64,000 bases of DNA from NCBI GenBank assembly GCA_017464815.1, contig JAFTYI010000008.1, positions 124,001-188,000 of the forward strand. The letters run 5' to 3'. The notes beneath the pieces were generated by a model. That model was not told where the DNA came from and searched no databases. It saw only the letters and a list, made by a program, of their open reading frames with translations. Within the stretch, counting starts at the first letter, position 1. The number at the start of each line of letters is the position of its first letter. The position numbers and the translations under genes are program-made. Positions 26,198 through 35,527 of this stretch are shown in pieces. The DNA comes from Bacteroidaceae bacterium (lineage in GTDB: Bacteria > Bacteroidota > Bacteroidia > Bacteroidales > Bacteroidaceae).

Positions 26198-26431
26198 TCA
26201 AGCAGCAGAACCTGTTCGATATTCCTTGTCTAACAGTTCATAGACATACGACGGGCTTTGTTCATACAATCCGTTTTCCGTCTGTACAAGTTTCCTATAA
26301 GTATCGGAATTGTATATAAACTGTAAAGCTTCGGCTATAGAAAGTTTGTAATCATCAATAAGGAATTCTGTCATACGATCTATAGAATAAGCTATCAAGA
26401 ACTCTTGTTGTTGCTGACTATTCATAATCAT
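26198..26431 (-). CDS. DUF3791 family small protein (downstream copy)
   Basis: 77 aa. The pattern FLIAYSIDRMTEFLIDDYKLSIAEALQFI, then YRKLVQTENGLYEQSPSYVYELL matches DUF3791, short helical proteins typically encoded beside DUF3990. The ATG overlaps the DUF3990 stop by four bases (ATGA), so translation is coupled. Likely an antitoxin-like or partner subunit (inference from context). A second DUF3791 gene stands upstream of DUF3990, which is unusual. Confidence 0.75.
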   Translation of the reverse strand: MIMNSQQQQEFLIAYSIDRMTEFLIDDYKLSIAEALQFIYNSDTYRKLVQTENGLYEQSPSYVYELLDKEYRTGSAA

Positions 26432-26904
26432 TTGATTCGCTTTAGGAGTGAGATGGAACGTTCTGTTCCAAAAAAATACTGATTATTTAATTTCTTATAC
26501 TTTAGTTCGCGTGCAAGTTCTTCGATTGTATAAGAACCTTCTTCATATCGATTGAGCAAATAAGCAACACCATCATCTGCAATAGGACCAATGACAATGT
26601 CGTAATCATGGTGATAAACAGGAGTCTTTCGATTCCTATTTTTGTATATGAACTCGGCCCACTCAGCTGTTGGAGAATCAAAGCACAACACTTTCATTGA
26701 TGAGCTATCCAACGTTTTTTCATCAAACTCGTATTCTTGTACAATAGGAATACCTCCATCACGAACGCAACGTTTTCGAGACAACTCCACGGCTTGTTGC
26801 TTGATTGCAGTCAGATAAAAGCCTTGTCCAAAATCCTTGAATCTATTTGACTTTGCAAGGTCTATCCGGTCGAAATCAACATTGGTTCCATGATACAGTT
26901 TCAT
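26428..26904 (-). CDS. DUF3990 family protein, ADP-ribosyltransferase-like
   Basis: 158 aa starting MKLYHGTN; nine extra upstream residues are possible but overlap the preceding gene more. Family landmarks are LYHGTNVDFDRIDL, FKDFGQGFYLT, a late FDSPTAEWAEFIYKNR, and YDIVIGPIADDGVAYLL. The His of YHGT, Tyr of GFYLT and Glu of AEWAEF are placed like an H-Y-E ADP-ribosyltransferase triad. DUF3990 has been linked to this fold. It may be a toxin that modifies a host-cell target, kept in check by the two flanking DUF3791 proteins (inference). Both gene junctions are 4-bp ATGA overlaps. Confidence 0.75.
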   Translation of the reverse strand: MKLYHGTNVDFDRIDLAKSNRFKDFGQGFYLTAIKQQAVELSRKRCVRDGGIPIVQEYEFDEKTLDSSSMKVLCFDSPTAEWAEFIYKNRNRKTPVYHHDYDIVIGPIADDGVAYLLNRYEEGSYTIEELARELKYKKLNNQYFFGTERSISLLKRIK

Positions 26905-27119
26905 CCTAAAGCCCCTCCATTCTTTTTGCACATAACGATGAGATCGTCAACGGTATCATCCAACGATTGCAAATGCAATGTCGGATAAAAATCTACCAAA
27001 AATTCCATACCCTTGAAACGGTCAAGATACTGAAACGCACTCTTGACTGGCAATCCCACCCTCTTTGCAAGGGCACGAATGCAAGCATTAATGAACGGTA
27101 TCTGATACTTGTCTGTCAT
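26901..27119 (-). CDS. DUF3791 family small protein (upstream copy)
   Basis: 72 aa from ATG 27119 (MTDKYQIPFINACIRALAKR); a longer frame to 27239 has an unlikely Cys-rich start. The later YLDRFKGMEFLVDFYPTLHL and QSLDDTVDDLIVMCKKNGG are typical DUF3791. It overlaps DUF3990 by ATGA. It differs clearly from the downstream copy, so this is not a recent duplication. It probably heads a three-gene operon. Confidence 0.72.
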   Translation of the reverse strand: MTDKYQIPFINACIRALAKRVGLPVKSAFQYLDRFKGMEFLVDFYPTLHLQSLDDTVDDLIVMCKKNGGALG

Positions 27120-27317
27120 ATCCTTACTATTTTGGCGCGAAGATAGATATTTATTCTGAAAGCAGCAACAATCATCAACATTTATTTTAGTCATACCCTT
27201 GCATTTCCATTCCTTCACACTTACAAATCCACAACACACAAATTTATCAAAGAGTTGACAAACGTTGATTTTTCACAAAAAAGCAAGCGTTTCTTTTTAT
27301 TATTAAGGTTTTAGGCT

Positions 27318-27325
27318 TATCTTTG
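27318..27325 (+). promoter_or_regulatory. -7 box of uxuA
   Basis: TATCTTTG fits TAnnTTTG, 45 bp before ATG 27371. No clear -33 box is found. Confidence 0.45.
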
Positions 27326-27370
27326 CGCATTGGAAACTCAATATAACTCAAACAATAAAAAAATCGGATT

Positions 27371-28546
27371 ATGGAAAAAACATGGAGATGGTTTGGCAAG
27401 AAGGACAAGATTACCCTTTCTATGCTGAGACAAATAGGAGTGGAAGGCATCGTTACTGCCTTGCATGAAGTTCCCAACGGTGAGGTGTGGACACTTGAAG
27501 CCATCCTTGACCTAAAGCAATATATCGAATCATATGGCCTCCGCTGGTCGGTGGTGGAAAGTCTGCCCGTGTGCGAAGCCATCAAATATGCAGGTCCTGA
27601 GCGCGACCAACTGATTGAGAACTACAAAATCAGCTTGGCCAACTTGGGCAAGGCGGGTGTGAAGACCATCTGCTACAACTTCATGCCGGTGCTCGACTGG
27701 GCACGCACTGACTTGGCGCATCCCTACCCCAACGGGACGACTTCGCTCTACTTCGACCGCAAGACGTTTGCCTATTTCGACTGCTGCATCCTGAAGCGTG
27801 AAGGGGCGGAGAAGGACTACACGGCCGAAGAGATGGCCGCCGTGGAGGAGATGGCCAAACGGATGACTCCCGAGGACGATGCCCAACTGATTGACACCAT
27901 CATCGTGAAGACACAGGGATTCGTCAACGGTAACATCACGGAGAACGACCGCGAGCCGGTGGTGCTCTTCCGCAAGCTGCTGGCCCTGTATGAAGGCATC
28001 GACAGGGATACGTTGCGCGAGAACATGCGCTACTTCCTGGCTGCCATCATGCCGGTGTGCGACGAATACGACATCAACATGTGCGTACACCCCGATGATC
28101 CCCCGATGCAGATACTGGGACTGCCACGCATCGTCACTTGTGCTGAGGATATCCGCTGGTTCCTCAACGCGGTGGACAACCCGCACAACGGGCTTACCTT
28201 CTGTGCCGGTTCGCTCAGCGCCGGCCTGCAGAACGATGTACCCGCACTGGCCCGCGAGTTTGCCAAGCGTACCCACTTCGTCCACCTGCGCAGCACCGAG
28301 GTGGCACCGGACAACAGCTACTTCCAGGAGGCCGACCACTTGGGCGGACGTGCCAACGTCATCGAACTGGTGCGCATCTTCGAGCGCGAGAATCCCAACC
28401 TGCCCATGCGCGTCGACCACGGCCCCACCATGTTGGGCGACGAGGACAAGGGCTACAACGCTGGATACTCCTTCCACGGCCGCATGCTTGCCCTTGGCAA
28501 AGTGGACGGCATCATGGCTACGGTGCGCCAATTGGAGAATTTGTAA
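27371..28546 (+). CDS. uxuA: mannonate dehydratase
   Basis: 391 aa, family length. N-terminal WRWFGKKDKITLSMLRQIGV and VTALHEVPNGEVW, mid-protein CVHPDDPPMQILGLPRIV, and late MRVDHGPTMLGDE are characteristic; His and Asp residues in CVHPDD and RVDHGP lie in the metal site. It dehydrates D-mannonate to 2-keto-3-deoxygluconate in glucuronate breakdown. It precedes a sugar kinase gene by three bases, so the two form an operon; no uxuB or kdgK is in the window. Confidence 0.96.
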   Translation: MEKTWRWFGKKDKITLSMLRQIGVEGIVTALHEVPNGEVWTLEAILDLKQYIESYGLRWSVVESLPVCEAIKYAGPERDQLIENYKISLANLGKAGVKTICYNFMPVLDWARTDLAHPYPNGTTSLYFDRKTFAYFDCCILKREGAEKDYTAEEMAAVEEMAKRMTPEDDAQLIDTIIVKTQGFVNGNITENDREPVVLFRKLLALYEGIDRDTLRENMRYFLAAIMPVCDEYDINMCVHPDDPPMQILGLPRIVTCAEDIRWFLNAVDNPHNGLTFCAGSLSAGLQNDVPALAREFAKRTHFVHLRSTEVAPDNSYFQEADHLGGRANVIELVRIFERENPNLPMRVDHGPTMLGDEDKGYNAGYSFHGRMLALGKVDGIMATVRQLENL

Positions 28547-28549
28547 TAT

Positions 28550-29392
28550 ATGAAAACACTCATTGCCGACAGCGGCTCCACAAAGACCGATTGGTGCGTC
28601 TCTCATCAAGGAGAGATATGCTGGAGCCTCACAACACAAGGCATTAACCCTTTTCACCAACCTGCCGAGGAGATTGCGGCCATTATTTCTGACATGGCAC
28701 GGCAACTCCCCGACGGGGAGGAGACCATCCTGCATATCGAGTTCTATGGCGCGGGATGTGCCTTGCCCGAGAAACAGGAGGTTGTCGTGCAAGCACTGAA
28801 GAGGGCATTGCCACACAGCTGCAGCATCCGTGTGGCAAGCGACCTCGAGGGAGCTGCGCGCGCCGTTTGTCAAGGGAAGCCGGGCATTGCCTGCATACTG
28901 GGCACGGGGTCGAACTCATGCCAATTCGACGGAGAGAGGATTACGGCCAACACCCCTTGCCTGGGTTACATCCTTGGCGACGAGGGCAGCGGCGCCGTGT
29001 TGGGGCGCACCTTGGCAAGCGACTGCTTGAAGGGACAACTGCCTCAGCACCTGTGTCAGGCATTTCTTGACGAATACCACCTCGACCAGGCCACACTGCT
29101 CGAAAGGGTGTACCGCCAGCCATTGGCCAACCGCTTTTTGGCAGGCCTCACCCCCTTCTTGAGCAAACATCGCGCCGAGCCGGCCATACATGCCCTGCTT
29201 GTGAGGGAGTTCACCCGCTTCTTCCAACGCAACGTGTTGGCCTACGACACAACGCTGCCCATCCACTTCGTCGGCTCCATTGCCCATCACTTCAGCGGTG
29301 AGCTGACCGAAGCGGCCCACTCCCTCGGCCTCACCGTGGGAAGAATCATCAAAGCCCCTATGGAGGGCCTCGTAAAACAGACATCATTATAA
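28550..29392 (+). CDS. BadF/BadG-type ATPase, N-acetylglucosamine kinase-like
   Basis: 280 aa. The ASKHA-fold phosphate-1 loop is LIADSGSTKTDW, phosphate-2 is GIACILGTGSNSCQFDG, and GYILGDEGSGAVLG follows. This arrangement is typical of eukaryote-like GlcNAc kinases annotated as BadF/BadG/BcrA/BcrD in Bacteroidetes. The exact sugar is not certain. Three bases separate it from uxuA and eight from the next gene, so all three are co-transcribed. Confidence 0.8.
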   Translation: MKTLIADSGSTKTDWCVSHQGEICWSLTTQGINPFHQPAEEIAAIISDMARQLPDGEETILHIEFYGAGCALPEKQEVVVQALKRALPHSCSIRVASDLEGAARAVCQGKPGIACILGTGSNSCQFDGERITANTPCLGYILGDEGSGAVLGRTLASDCLKGQLPQHLCQAFLDEYHLDQATLLERVYRQPLANRFLAGLTPFLSKHRAEPAIHALLVREFTRFFQRNVLAYDTTLPIHFVGSIAHHFSGELTEAAHSLGLTVGRIIKAPMEGLVKQTSL

Positions 29393-29400
29393 AAAACATC

Positions 29401-31857
29401 ATGAAAAAAACATTCTACCTGACAATCGCCTTAGCCGCCACCATGAGCCTGCAGTCCGTGGCGCAAACGGAGACAACCGCCACCGAAACGCCGGCCGACA
29501 TGACCAGCTACATCAAAAATCCCTCCTTCGAAAGCAACGGCACCACCGGATGGGAGGTCAAGAACATGAGTACGCAAAGCAACTCAGTCTTCTCCATCAA
29601 AAACGGCAGCTATTACACCGAGACATGGGTAAGCATCGGTCAACGCATTGCCGACGCCTCGGTGACACAGACATTGAAGGACCTGCCTGGAGGAAACTAC
29701 ACACTGACGGCCAATGCCCTGCACATCCAGCAGACGGGAAGCAACAGCACCAACAACAGTGGCGCCGAGCAGACGGGAGCCTACCTGTTTGCCGGATTGT
29801 CCCAAGTGCCCGTCACAGCCATGAAGCAATATTCAGTGTCGTTCTCCATTTTAGGAACGACCGGCAACATTGAAATTGGACTGAAAGCCGAAGGTGCCAC
29901 AGGTAACTACCTCTGCGTCGACAACTTCAAGCTCACCTACACGGGAGCTGTCGCCACCACTGACTACGCCAACGAACTACAGAAGCTGGTAAAACAGGCA
30001 CAGGCTTATCAGAACAAAGGTGTCCAGCAATCAGTGGCAGAGACTCTGGCCACAGCCATAGAAAAGGCACAAACAGCCCTGCAAGGCACAGGCACCGACG
30101 AGGAGGGAAACATCGTCTACGACCCCGACACACTGGCCGAAGCAATCACCCTGCTGCAAGACGGGATAGCCGAAGCCCAAGCGTCACGCGCACTCTACGA
30201 CACCCTGCAGGAGCGCATCAGCTATGCCAAGAAAGTGGTGCAATGGTGGAAGGACGACGAACAGAAAGCGACCATCCTCGCTATGCTGGAAAGTGAGATT
30301 GAAACCGCTCAGAAGAAACTGACCGACTACACACTGAGCACCGCACAACTCAACACGGCCACAAAGATTCTGAACATCAAGATTTCCGCCACGGACAAGA
30401 AAGTCTATTGCAGCGTCAATGGTTGCGGCACCGACCAACAGCTGCAACTGCCCACGAGCCAATGGAGCTACGAGCGAAGCATGCAATCCAAGCACTGGAT
30501 TCTCTTCTGGGAAGCCGGTTACGGAAAGAGTGTACCCAGCTCGGTGGAAAGCATCCTTGCCACTGCCGACAAGGTGTTTGAGTACTATGCCAACGAGTTG
30601 AAATTCATCACCATCAACCAAGGAGTGTCGAAAACCGACACCTACAAGATGATTATCCGCCTGCGCTACACCGACGAGTGGGAAGCCAGCGGAAGCGGCA
30701 TCGACAACACCATTGGCCTGCTCACCCTCTCACGCTGGGCCTACACCTCGCGTGGCGGACAGACGGTGGCACACGAGATAGGCCACTGCTTCCAATACCA
30801 GACCCACTGCGACAACAAGGATTGGAACGGATGGATGTACAACTGGGGAAGCGGCAACTACAACGTATTCTGGGAGATGTGTGCCCAATGGCAAGCCTAC
30901 AAGTACTATCCGGCCATGCAGTTTGACAACGAATGGCTCAGCAACACCCTCAACGGGCTGCACAAGCATCCGCTGTGTGTGGATTTGCGTTATAACAACT
31001 ACTTCATTCAGGACTACTTCGCCCACAAACACGGCATGGACATCATCGGCCGCCTGTGGAACGAGTCGAAGAATCCCGAAGACCCCTTGCAGGCCTACAT
31101 GCGCCTGACAATGGACGAGGAACTGAGTGAAGCCGAGAAGTTGAATCAATTGAATGACGAAATGTGGGAATACGGTGCCCGCATGACCACCTTTGACATG
31201 GACCCCATCCGCTCATCAGGAGCAGGCACCATTGGCAAACGGAACCAGACAAACCTGACAAAAGACAGCGAAGGCTATTGGACACCCACCGTGGGCGACT
31301 GCATCGAGAACTTTGGACACAACGCCATCCGCCTGAATGTTGTCCCGGCCGGAAACACCGTGTATGCCGAACTCATCGGTCAAGCCGGGAAAAGCGGCTA
31401 CACAGCCTACAACACCACCAAAGCCGGATGGAGATTCGGCTTCGTAGCCCTCCAGCGCGACGGCACGCGCACGTATAGTGAAATAGGTGCTGCCACCTAC
31501 GACAATCCCGAAAAGACCATCGCATTCAAGTATCCCGCCAACTGCTCGCACCTGTGGTTGGTTGTGAGCGGTGCCCCCACCGACTACTGGACACGCGACT
31601 GGATTGATTGGGACGGCGTACAGGGAAACAAGGAACAGTGGCCTTACAAAGTGAAACTGTATCAAACCAATGTCTATGGCAACGCCAACAACAACACCTT
31701 GCCCGCCGCCATTGAGGAGATACAGGCCGAAGAGAATCAGAAGACCGACAACAATGTCTACACCCTCACCGGACAAATGGTGCGACAAGGAGACACTTCA
31801 CTCGAAGGGTTACCCCACGGCGTGTATATCGTGAACGGGAAAAAGATTCTTAAATAA
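29401..31857 (+). CDS. secreted HEIGH zinc metallopeptidase-like protein with T9SS-like tail
   Basis: 818 aa. A signal peptide (ALAATMSLQSVAQ) is followed by a carbohydrate-binding-like beta domain (about 35-180: SYIKNPSFESNGTTGWE, NYLCVDNFKLTY), a helical linker (about 190-330), and a peptidase-like core with HEIGH at residues 458-462 (GGQTVAHEIGHCFQYQ); WEMCAQW about 30 residues on may give a third ligand. A beta-rich C-terminal region ends GLPHGVYIVNGKKILK, a T9SS sorting-type tail. The core resembles DUF6055-type proteins of Bacteroidetes (moderate certainty). It may cut glycoproteins; its operon with sugar genes supports glycan foraging. Confidence 0.72.
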   Translation: MKKTFYLTIALAATMSLQSVAQTETTATETPADMTSYIKNPSFESNGTTGWEVKNMSTQSNSVFSIKNGSYYTETWVSIGQRIADASVTQTLKDLPGGNYTLTANALHIQQTGSNSTNNSGAEQTGAYLFAGLSQVPVTAMKQYSVSFSILGTTGNIEIGLKAEGATGNYLCVDNFKLTYTGAVATTDYANELQKLVKQAQAYQNKGVQQSVAETLATAIEKAQTALQGTGTDEEGNIVYDPDTLAEAITLLQDGIAEAQASRALYDTLQERISYAKKVVQWWKDDEQKATILAMLESEIETAQKKLTDYTLSTAQLNTATKILNIKISATDKKVYCSVNGCGTDQQLQLPTSQWSYERSMQSKHWILFWEAGYGKSVPSSVESILATADKVFEYYANELKFITINQGVSKTDTYKMIIRLRYTDEWEASGSGIDNTIGLLTLSRWAYTSRGGQTVAHEIGHCFQYQTHCDNKDWNGWMYNWGSGNYNVFWEMCAQWQAYKYYPAMQFDNEWLSNTLNGLHKHPLCVDLRYNNYFIQDYFAHKHGMDIIGRLWNESKNPEDPLQAYMRLTMDEELSEAEKLNQLNDEMWEYGARMTTFDMDPIRSSGAGTIGKRNQTNLTKDSEGYWTPTVGDCIENFGHNAIRLNVVPAGNTVYAELIGQAGKSGYTAYNTTKAGWRFGFVALQRDGTRTYSEIGAATYDNPEKTIAFKYPANCSHLWLVVSGAPTDYWTRDWIDWDGVQGNKEQWPYKVKLYQTNVYGNANNNTLPAAIEEIQAEENQKTDNNVYTLTGQMVRQGDTSLEGLPHGVYIVNGKKILK

Positions 31858-31891
31858 TTAACTTTTTGTTGCTCAATCGAATAAAAAATCG

Positions 31892-31899
31892 TACCTTTG
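31892..31899 (+). promoter_or_regulatory. -7 box of rpsA
   Basis: TACCTTTG fits TAnnTTTG; GTTG at 31868-31871 could be a degenerate -33 at 20-nt spacing. The RNA leader would be about 62 nt. Confidence 0.5.
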
Positions 31900-31967
31900 C
31901 GGCCGATTTAAGTTTAGTCAACATAATGTCTAACGTAATTAATTAAAAATTAAACACTTATTTATTA

Positions 31968-33761
31968 ATGGAAAAATTTAAGAATGTAGCTCCCGTAGAA
32001 GATTTCAACTGGGAAGCTTACGAAAATGGCGCCGCTGAGACGAACCTCAGCAAGGAAGAGTTGGAGAAGGCCTACGATGGCACTCTGAACAACGTGAACA
32101 ACAATGAGGTTGTTGACGGAACAGTTATTTCAATGAACAAGCGCGAGGTTGTTGTTAACATCGGTTACAAGTCAGACGGTATCATCCCCCTGAGCGAGTT
32201 CCGCTACAACCCCGAATTGGCCATCGGTGACACCGTAGAGGTATACATCGAGAACCAGGAAGACAAGAAGGGTCAGCTGATCCTTTCTCACAAGAAGGCA
32301 CGTGCCGCACGCTCTTGGGATCGTGTTAACGCTGCTTTGGAGAACGAAGAAATCATCAAGGGTTACGTTAAGTGCCGCACGAAGGGTGGTATGATTGTTG
32401 ACGTATTCGGTATCGAGGCATTCTTGCCCGGTTCACAGATTGACGTTAAGCCCATCCGCGACTATGACGTATTCGTTGACAAGACAATGGAGTTCAAGAT
32501 TGTTAAGATCAATCAGGAGTTCAAGAACGTTGTGGTATCTCACAAGGCTCTTATCGAAGCTGAACTCGAACAACAGAAGAAAGAAATCATCGGTAAACTT
32601 GAAAAGGGACAGGTACTGGAAGGTACTGTCAAGAACATCACTACCTACGGTGTATTCATCGACTTGGGTGGCGTTGACGGCTTGATTCACATCACTGACC
32701 TCTCTTGGGGCCGCGTAAGCGATCCGAAGGAAGTGGTTGAACTCGACCAAAAGATCAACGTGGTTATCCTCGACTTCGATGATGAGAAGAAGCGCATCGC
32801 CCTCGGTTTGAAGCAGCTGACTCCGCACCCCTGGGATGCTTTGGATGCTAACTTGGCTGTTGGTGACAAGGTACAGGGTAAGGTTGTCGTTATGGCTGAC
32901 TACGGTGCATTCATCGAAATTGCTCCGGGCGTAGAAGGTCTCATCCACGTATCAGAAATGTCATGGAGCCAGCACCTGCGCAGCGCTCAGGACTTCATGA
33001 AGGTGGGCGACACTGTAGAGGCTGTTATCCTGACTTTGGACCGCGACGAGCGTAAGATGTCACTCGGTATCAAGCAGCTGAAGCAGGATCCGTGGGAAGC
33101 TATCGAAGAGAAATACCCCGTTGGCAGCAAGCACACTGCAAAGGTTCGCAACTTCACTAACTTCGGTGTATTCGTTGAAATCGAAGAGGGCGTTGACGGC
33201 CTCATCCACATCTCTGACCTCTCTTGGACCAAGAAGGTTAAGCATCCTTCAGAATTCACTCAGATTGGTGCCGACATTGAAGTTCAGGTTCTCGAGATTG
33301 ACAAGGACAACCGCCGCTTGAGCCTCGGCCACAAGCAGTTGGAAGAGAATCCTTGGGATGTGTTCGAGACAGTGTTCACTGTTGATTCAATCCACGAAGG
33401 TACTATCATCGAAATGCTCGACAAGGGTGCCGTTATCTCTCTGCCCTACGGTGTAGAAGGTTTCGCTACTCCCAAGCACCTCGTGAAGGAAGACGGTGCT
33501 CAGGCCCAGCTCGACGAGAAGCTCGACTTCAAGGTTATCGAGTTCAACAAGGAGGCTAAGCGCATCATCCTCTCTCACAGCCGCATCTTCGAAGATGTAG
33601 CCAAGGCTGAAGCTAAGGCTGAGAAGAAGGCAGCTGCCAAGAAGAACAACAAGAAGGAGAAGGAAGAAACTCCGGTTATCCAGAATCAGGCCGCTTCTAC
33701 TACTCTTGGTGACATCGACGCTCTGGCAGCTTTGAAGGAGCAGATGGAGAAAGGCAAGTAA
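31968..33761 (+). CDS. rpsA: 30S ribosomal protein S1
   Basis: 597 aa with six S1 RNA-binding repeats. Typical units include GTVKNITTYGVFIDLGGVDG followed by LIHITDLSWGRVS, and GKVVVMADYGAFIEIAPGVE followed by GLIHVSEMSW. The first two repeats are diverged, as in other S1 proteins (they bind the ribosome), and the last is weak. The C-terminus is Lys/Glu/Ala-rich (AKAEAKAEKKAAAKK). S1 recruits mRNA to the ribosome, which matters in Bacteroidetes because Shine-Dalgarno sequences are rarely used. Codon use is strongly biased (GTT, CGC, AAG), as expected for a highly expressed gene. Confidence 0.97.
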   Translation: MEKFKNVAPVEDFNWEAYENGAAETNLSKEELEKAYDGTLNNVNNNEVVDGTVISMNKREVVVNIGYKSDGIIPLSEFRYNPELAIGDTVEVYIENQEDKKGQLILSHKKARAARSWDRVNAALENEEIIKGYVKCRTKGGMIVDVFGIEAFLPGSQIDVKPIRDYDVFVDKTMEFKIVKINQEFKNVVVSHKALIEAELEQQKKEIIGKLEKGQVLEGTVKNITTYGVFIDLGGVDGLIHITDLSWGRVSDPKEVVELDQKINVVILDFDDEKKRIALGLKQLTPHPWDALDANLAVGDKVQGKVVVMADYGAFIEIAPGVEGLIHVSEMSWSQHLRSAQDFMKVGDTVEAVILTLDRDERKMSLGIKQLKQDPWEAIEEKYPVGSKHTAKVRNFTNFGVFVEIEEGVDGLIHISDLSWTKKVKHPSEFTQIGADIEVQVLEIDKDNRRLSLGHKQLEENPWDVFETVFTVDSIHEGTIIEMLDKGAVISLPYGVEGFATPKHLVKEDGAQAQLDEKLDFKVIEFNKEAKRIILSHSRIFEDVAKAEAKAEKKAAAKKNNKKEKEETPVIQNQAASTTLGDIDALAALKEQMEKGK

Positions 33762-33820
33762 ATTCTTTTGGGTCGACGAGTCTACGAGTTGACAAGTTGA
33801 CAAAGAATTGACATAAGACG

Positions 33821-33860
33821 AAAAGGCCGATGAGAAGTTTCCATTTTCATCGGCCTTTTT
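33821..33860 (+). terminator. intrinsic terminator of rpsA
   Basis: AAAAGGCCGATGA and TCATCGGCCTTTTT form a 13-bp stem with a T-run, 60 bp past the stop codon. Confidence 0.9.
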
Positions 33861-33956
33861 CACACTATACCTTATGTTCATCGCAAGTAGAAAACATGGA
33901 GATAAAAGGAGATAAAGTTGAGCTTGCGAAACTTTAATTAATATATTAACCAAAAC

Positions 33957-34889
33957 ATGGAAAAGTTCGAAGTCCACATATTGGGATGCGGTTCGGCACT
34001 GCCCACCACACGCCACTTCCCCACTTCACAGGTGGTGAACATCCGCGAAAAGCTCTTCATGATTGATTGCGGAGAGGGAGCACAGATGCAGTTGCGCCGT
34101 TCACGACTGAAGTTCAGCCGGTTAAGCCACATCTTCATCAGCCATCTGCATGGCGACCACTGTTTCGGACTCATCGGACTTATCTCTACCTTTGCCCTGC
34201 TGGGACGAACTGCCACTCTACACATCTACGCCCACCCAGAACTGGAAAGGCTGATGCGCCCGTGGTTGGACTTCTTTTGCCACGGCATTGACTTCGATGT
34301 TGAATTTCACGCCATTGACACCCAGAAGGCCGAAGTCATCTACGAGGACCGCTCTGTGACGGTGAGCACCATTCCGCTGAAACATCGTGTCCCTTGTTGT
34401 GGATTCCTGTTTGCCGAGAAACGAACTCCTGACCACATTATCCGTGAAATGGTCGACTTCTACCAAGTGCCCGTCTACGAACTGAACCGTATCAAAAACG
34501 GTGGTGACTACATCACCCCCGAGGGAGAACTCATTCCGCATAACCGGTTGACAACCCCTTCTGAGCCTCCGTGCAGGTATGCCTATTGCTCAGACACCAC
34601 CTACCTACCCGAGAACATCCCCCTGCTACAAGGTGTCGACTTGCTTTTCCACGAAGCCACCTTCGGGAACGACAATGAAGCACGCGCCCGTGAGACATAC
34701 CACACAACAGCGCGACAAGCCGCCACTTTGGCTCGGGAAACCCAAGCCAAACAACTGCTCATCGGCCACTTCAGTGCCCGATACGAAGATGAGAGCATCT
34801 TGTTGAAAGAAGCCAAGGAGATATTCCCCCACACCCTGTTGGCTAAGGAAAACATGTGTATAAACATAAAAAACATCCCTACTGATTAA
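33957..34889 (+). CDS. rnz: ribonuclease Z (tRNase Z)
   Basis: 310 aa, the short form. The metallo-beta-lactamase zinc motif is IFISHLHGDHCFGLIGLI (HxHxDH). Upstream segments are ILGCGSALPTTRHFPTSQ and MIDCGEGAQMQLRR; later motifs are YCSDTTYLPENIP and LLFHEATF, and the C-terminal LLIGHFSARYED supplies another ligand. It removes 3' trailers from tRNA precursors. CCA is not encoded in the tRNA-Ser gene of this window, consistent with the need for this enzyme. Confidence 0.96.
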   Translation: MEKFEVHILGCGSALPTTRHFPTSQVVNIREKLFMIDCGEGAQMQLRRSRLKFSRLSHIFISHLHGDHCFGLIGLISTFALLGRTATLHIYAHPELERLMRPWLDFFCHGIDFDVEFHAIDTQKAEVIYEDRSVTVSTIPLKHRVPCCGFLFAEKRTPDHIIREMVDFYQVPVYELNRIKNGGDYITPEGELIPHNRLTTPSEPPCRYAYCSDTTYLPENIPLLQGVDLLFHEATFGNDNEARARETYHTTARQAATLARETQAKQLLIGHFSARYEDESILLKEAKEIFPHTLLAKENMCINIKNIPTD

Positions 34890-34935
34890 ACTTTAATCTT
34901 CACATAAAGTCATACGACAGACAACGATAAAAAAG

Positions 34936-35487
34936 ATGAAAGCGACAAATGAAGCAAACCTTGTAGAACAATTGCAATGTGCCGGGACACGGAACAAGGC
35001 ATTTGAACAGGTGGTGCGCCAATACAGCGAACAACTGTACTGGCAGATACGTCGCATGGTCCTGTCTCATGACGACGCCAACGACTTGCTTCAGAACACA
35101 TTCATCAAAGCCTGGAGCAACATCGACAGTTTCCGTGGAGATGCCCGGCTTTCAACGTGGCTGTATCGCATCGCCTTGAATGAAACACTGACATTTCTTG
35201 CCCACGAGCGGAACCAACAGACCATTGACATTGATTCGCCTGAAGGTTCGATGGCCGACCGCCTGGAAGGAGACACATGGTTCGATGGCGACAGTGCCCA
35301 GAAATTGTTGCAAGAGGCCATCCTCACATTGCCAGACAAACAACGCCTGGTATTCAACCTGAAATACTTCGAGGAGATGAAATACGAAGAGATGTCGAAG
35401 CTATTGGATACCAGTGTGGGAGCATTAAAAGCATCATACCACCTGGCCGTGACAAAAATAAGTAAATTTTTAGAGGATTTCCTTTAA
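34936..35487 (+). CDS. ECF-type RNA polymerase sigma factor
   Basis: 183 aa. Region 2 has VRQYSEQLYWQIRRMVLSHDDANDLLQNTFIKAWSN-type sequence (LQNTFIKAW is the core recognition helix), and region 4 has LPDKQRLVFNLKYFEEMKYE and SVGALKASYHLAVTKI. There are 40 bp to a small membrane protein and then a periplasmic helical protein, the layout of a sigma/anti-sigma/effector operon. The regulon is unknown; envelope stress is a reasonable guess. Confidence 0.93.
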   Translation: MKATNEANLVEQLQCAGTRNKAFEQVVRQYSEQLYWQIRRMVLSHDDANDLLQNTFIKAWSNIDSFRGDARLSTWLYRIALNETLTFLAHERNQQTIDIDSPEGSMADRLEGDTWFDGDSAQKLLQEAILTLPDKQRLVFNLKYFEEMKYEEMSKLLDTSVGALKASYHLAVTKISKFLEDFL

Positions 35488-35527
35488 ACCTTATAAGAGA
35501 AATCTCGTCAAACCAACAACGAATAGT

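Noticed and set aside
27530-28873. 447-aa minus-strand reading frame
   Set aside because: Antisense to uxuA and the sugar kinase gene, both of which have clear family motifs.
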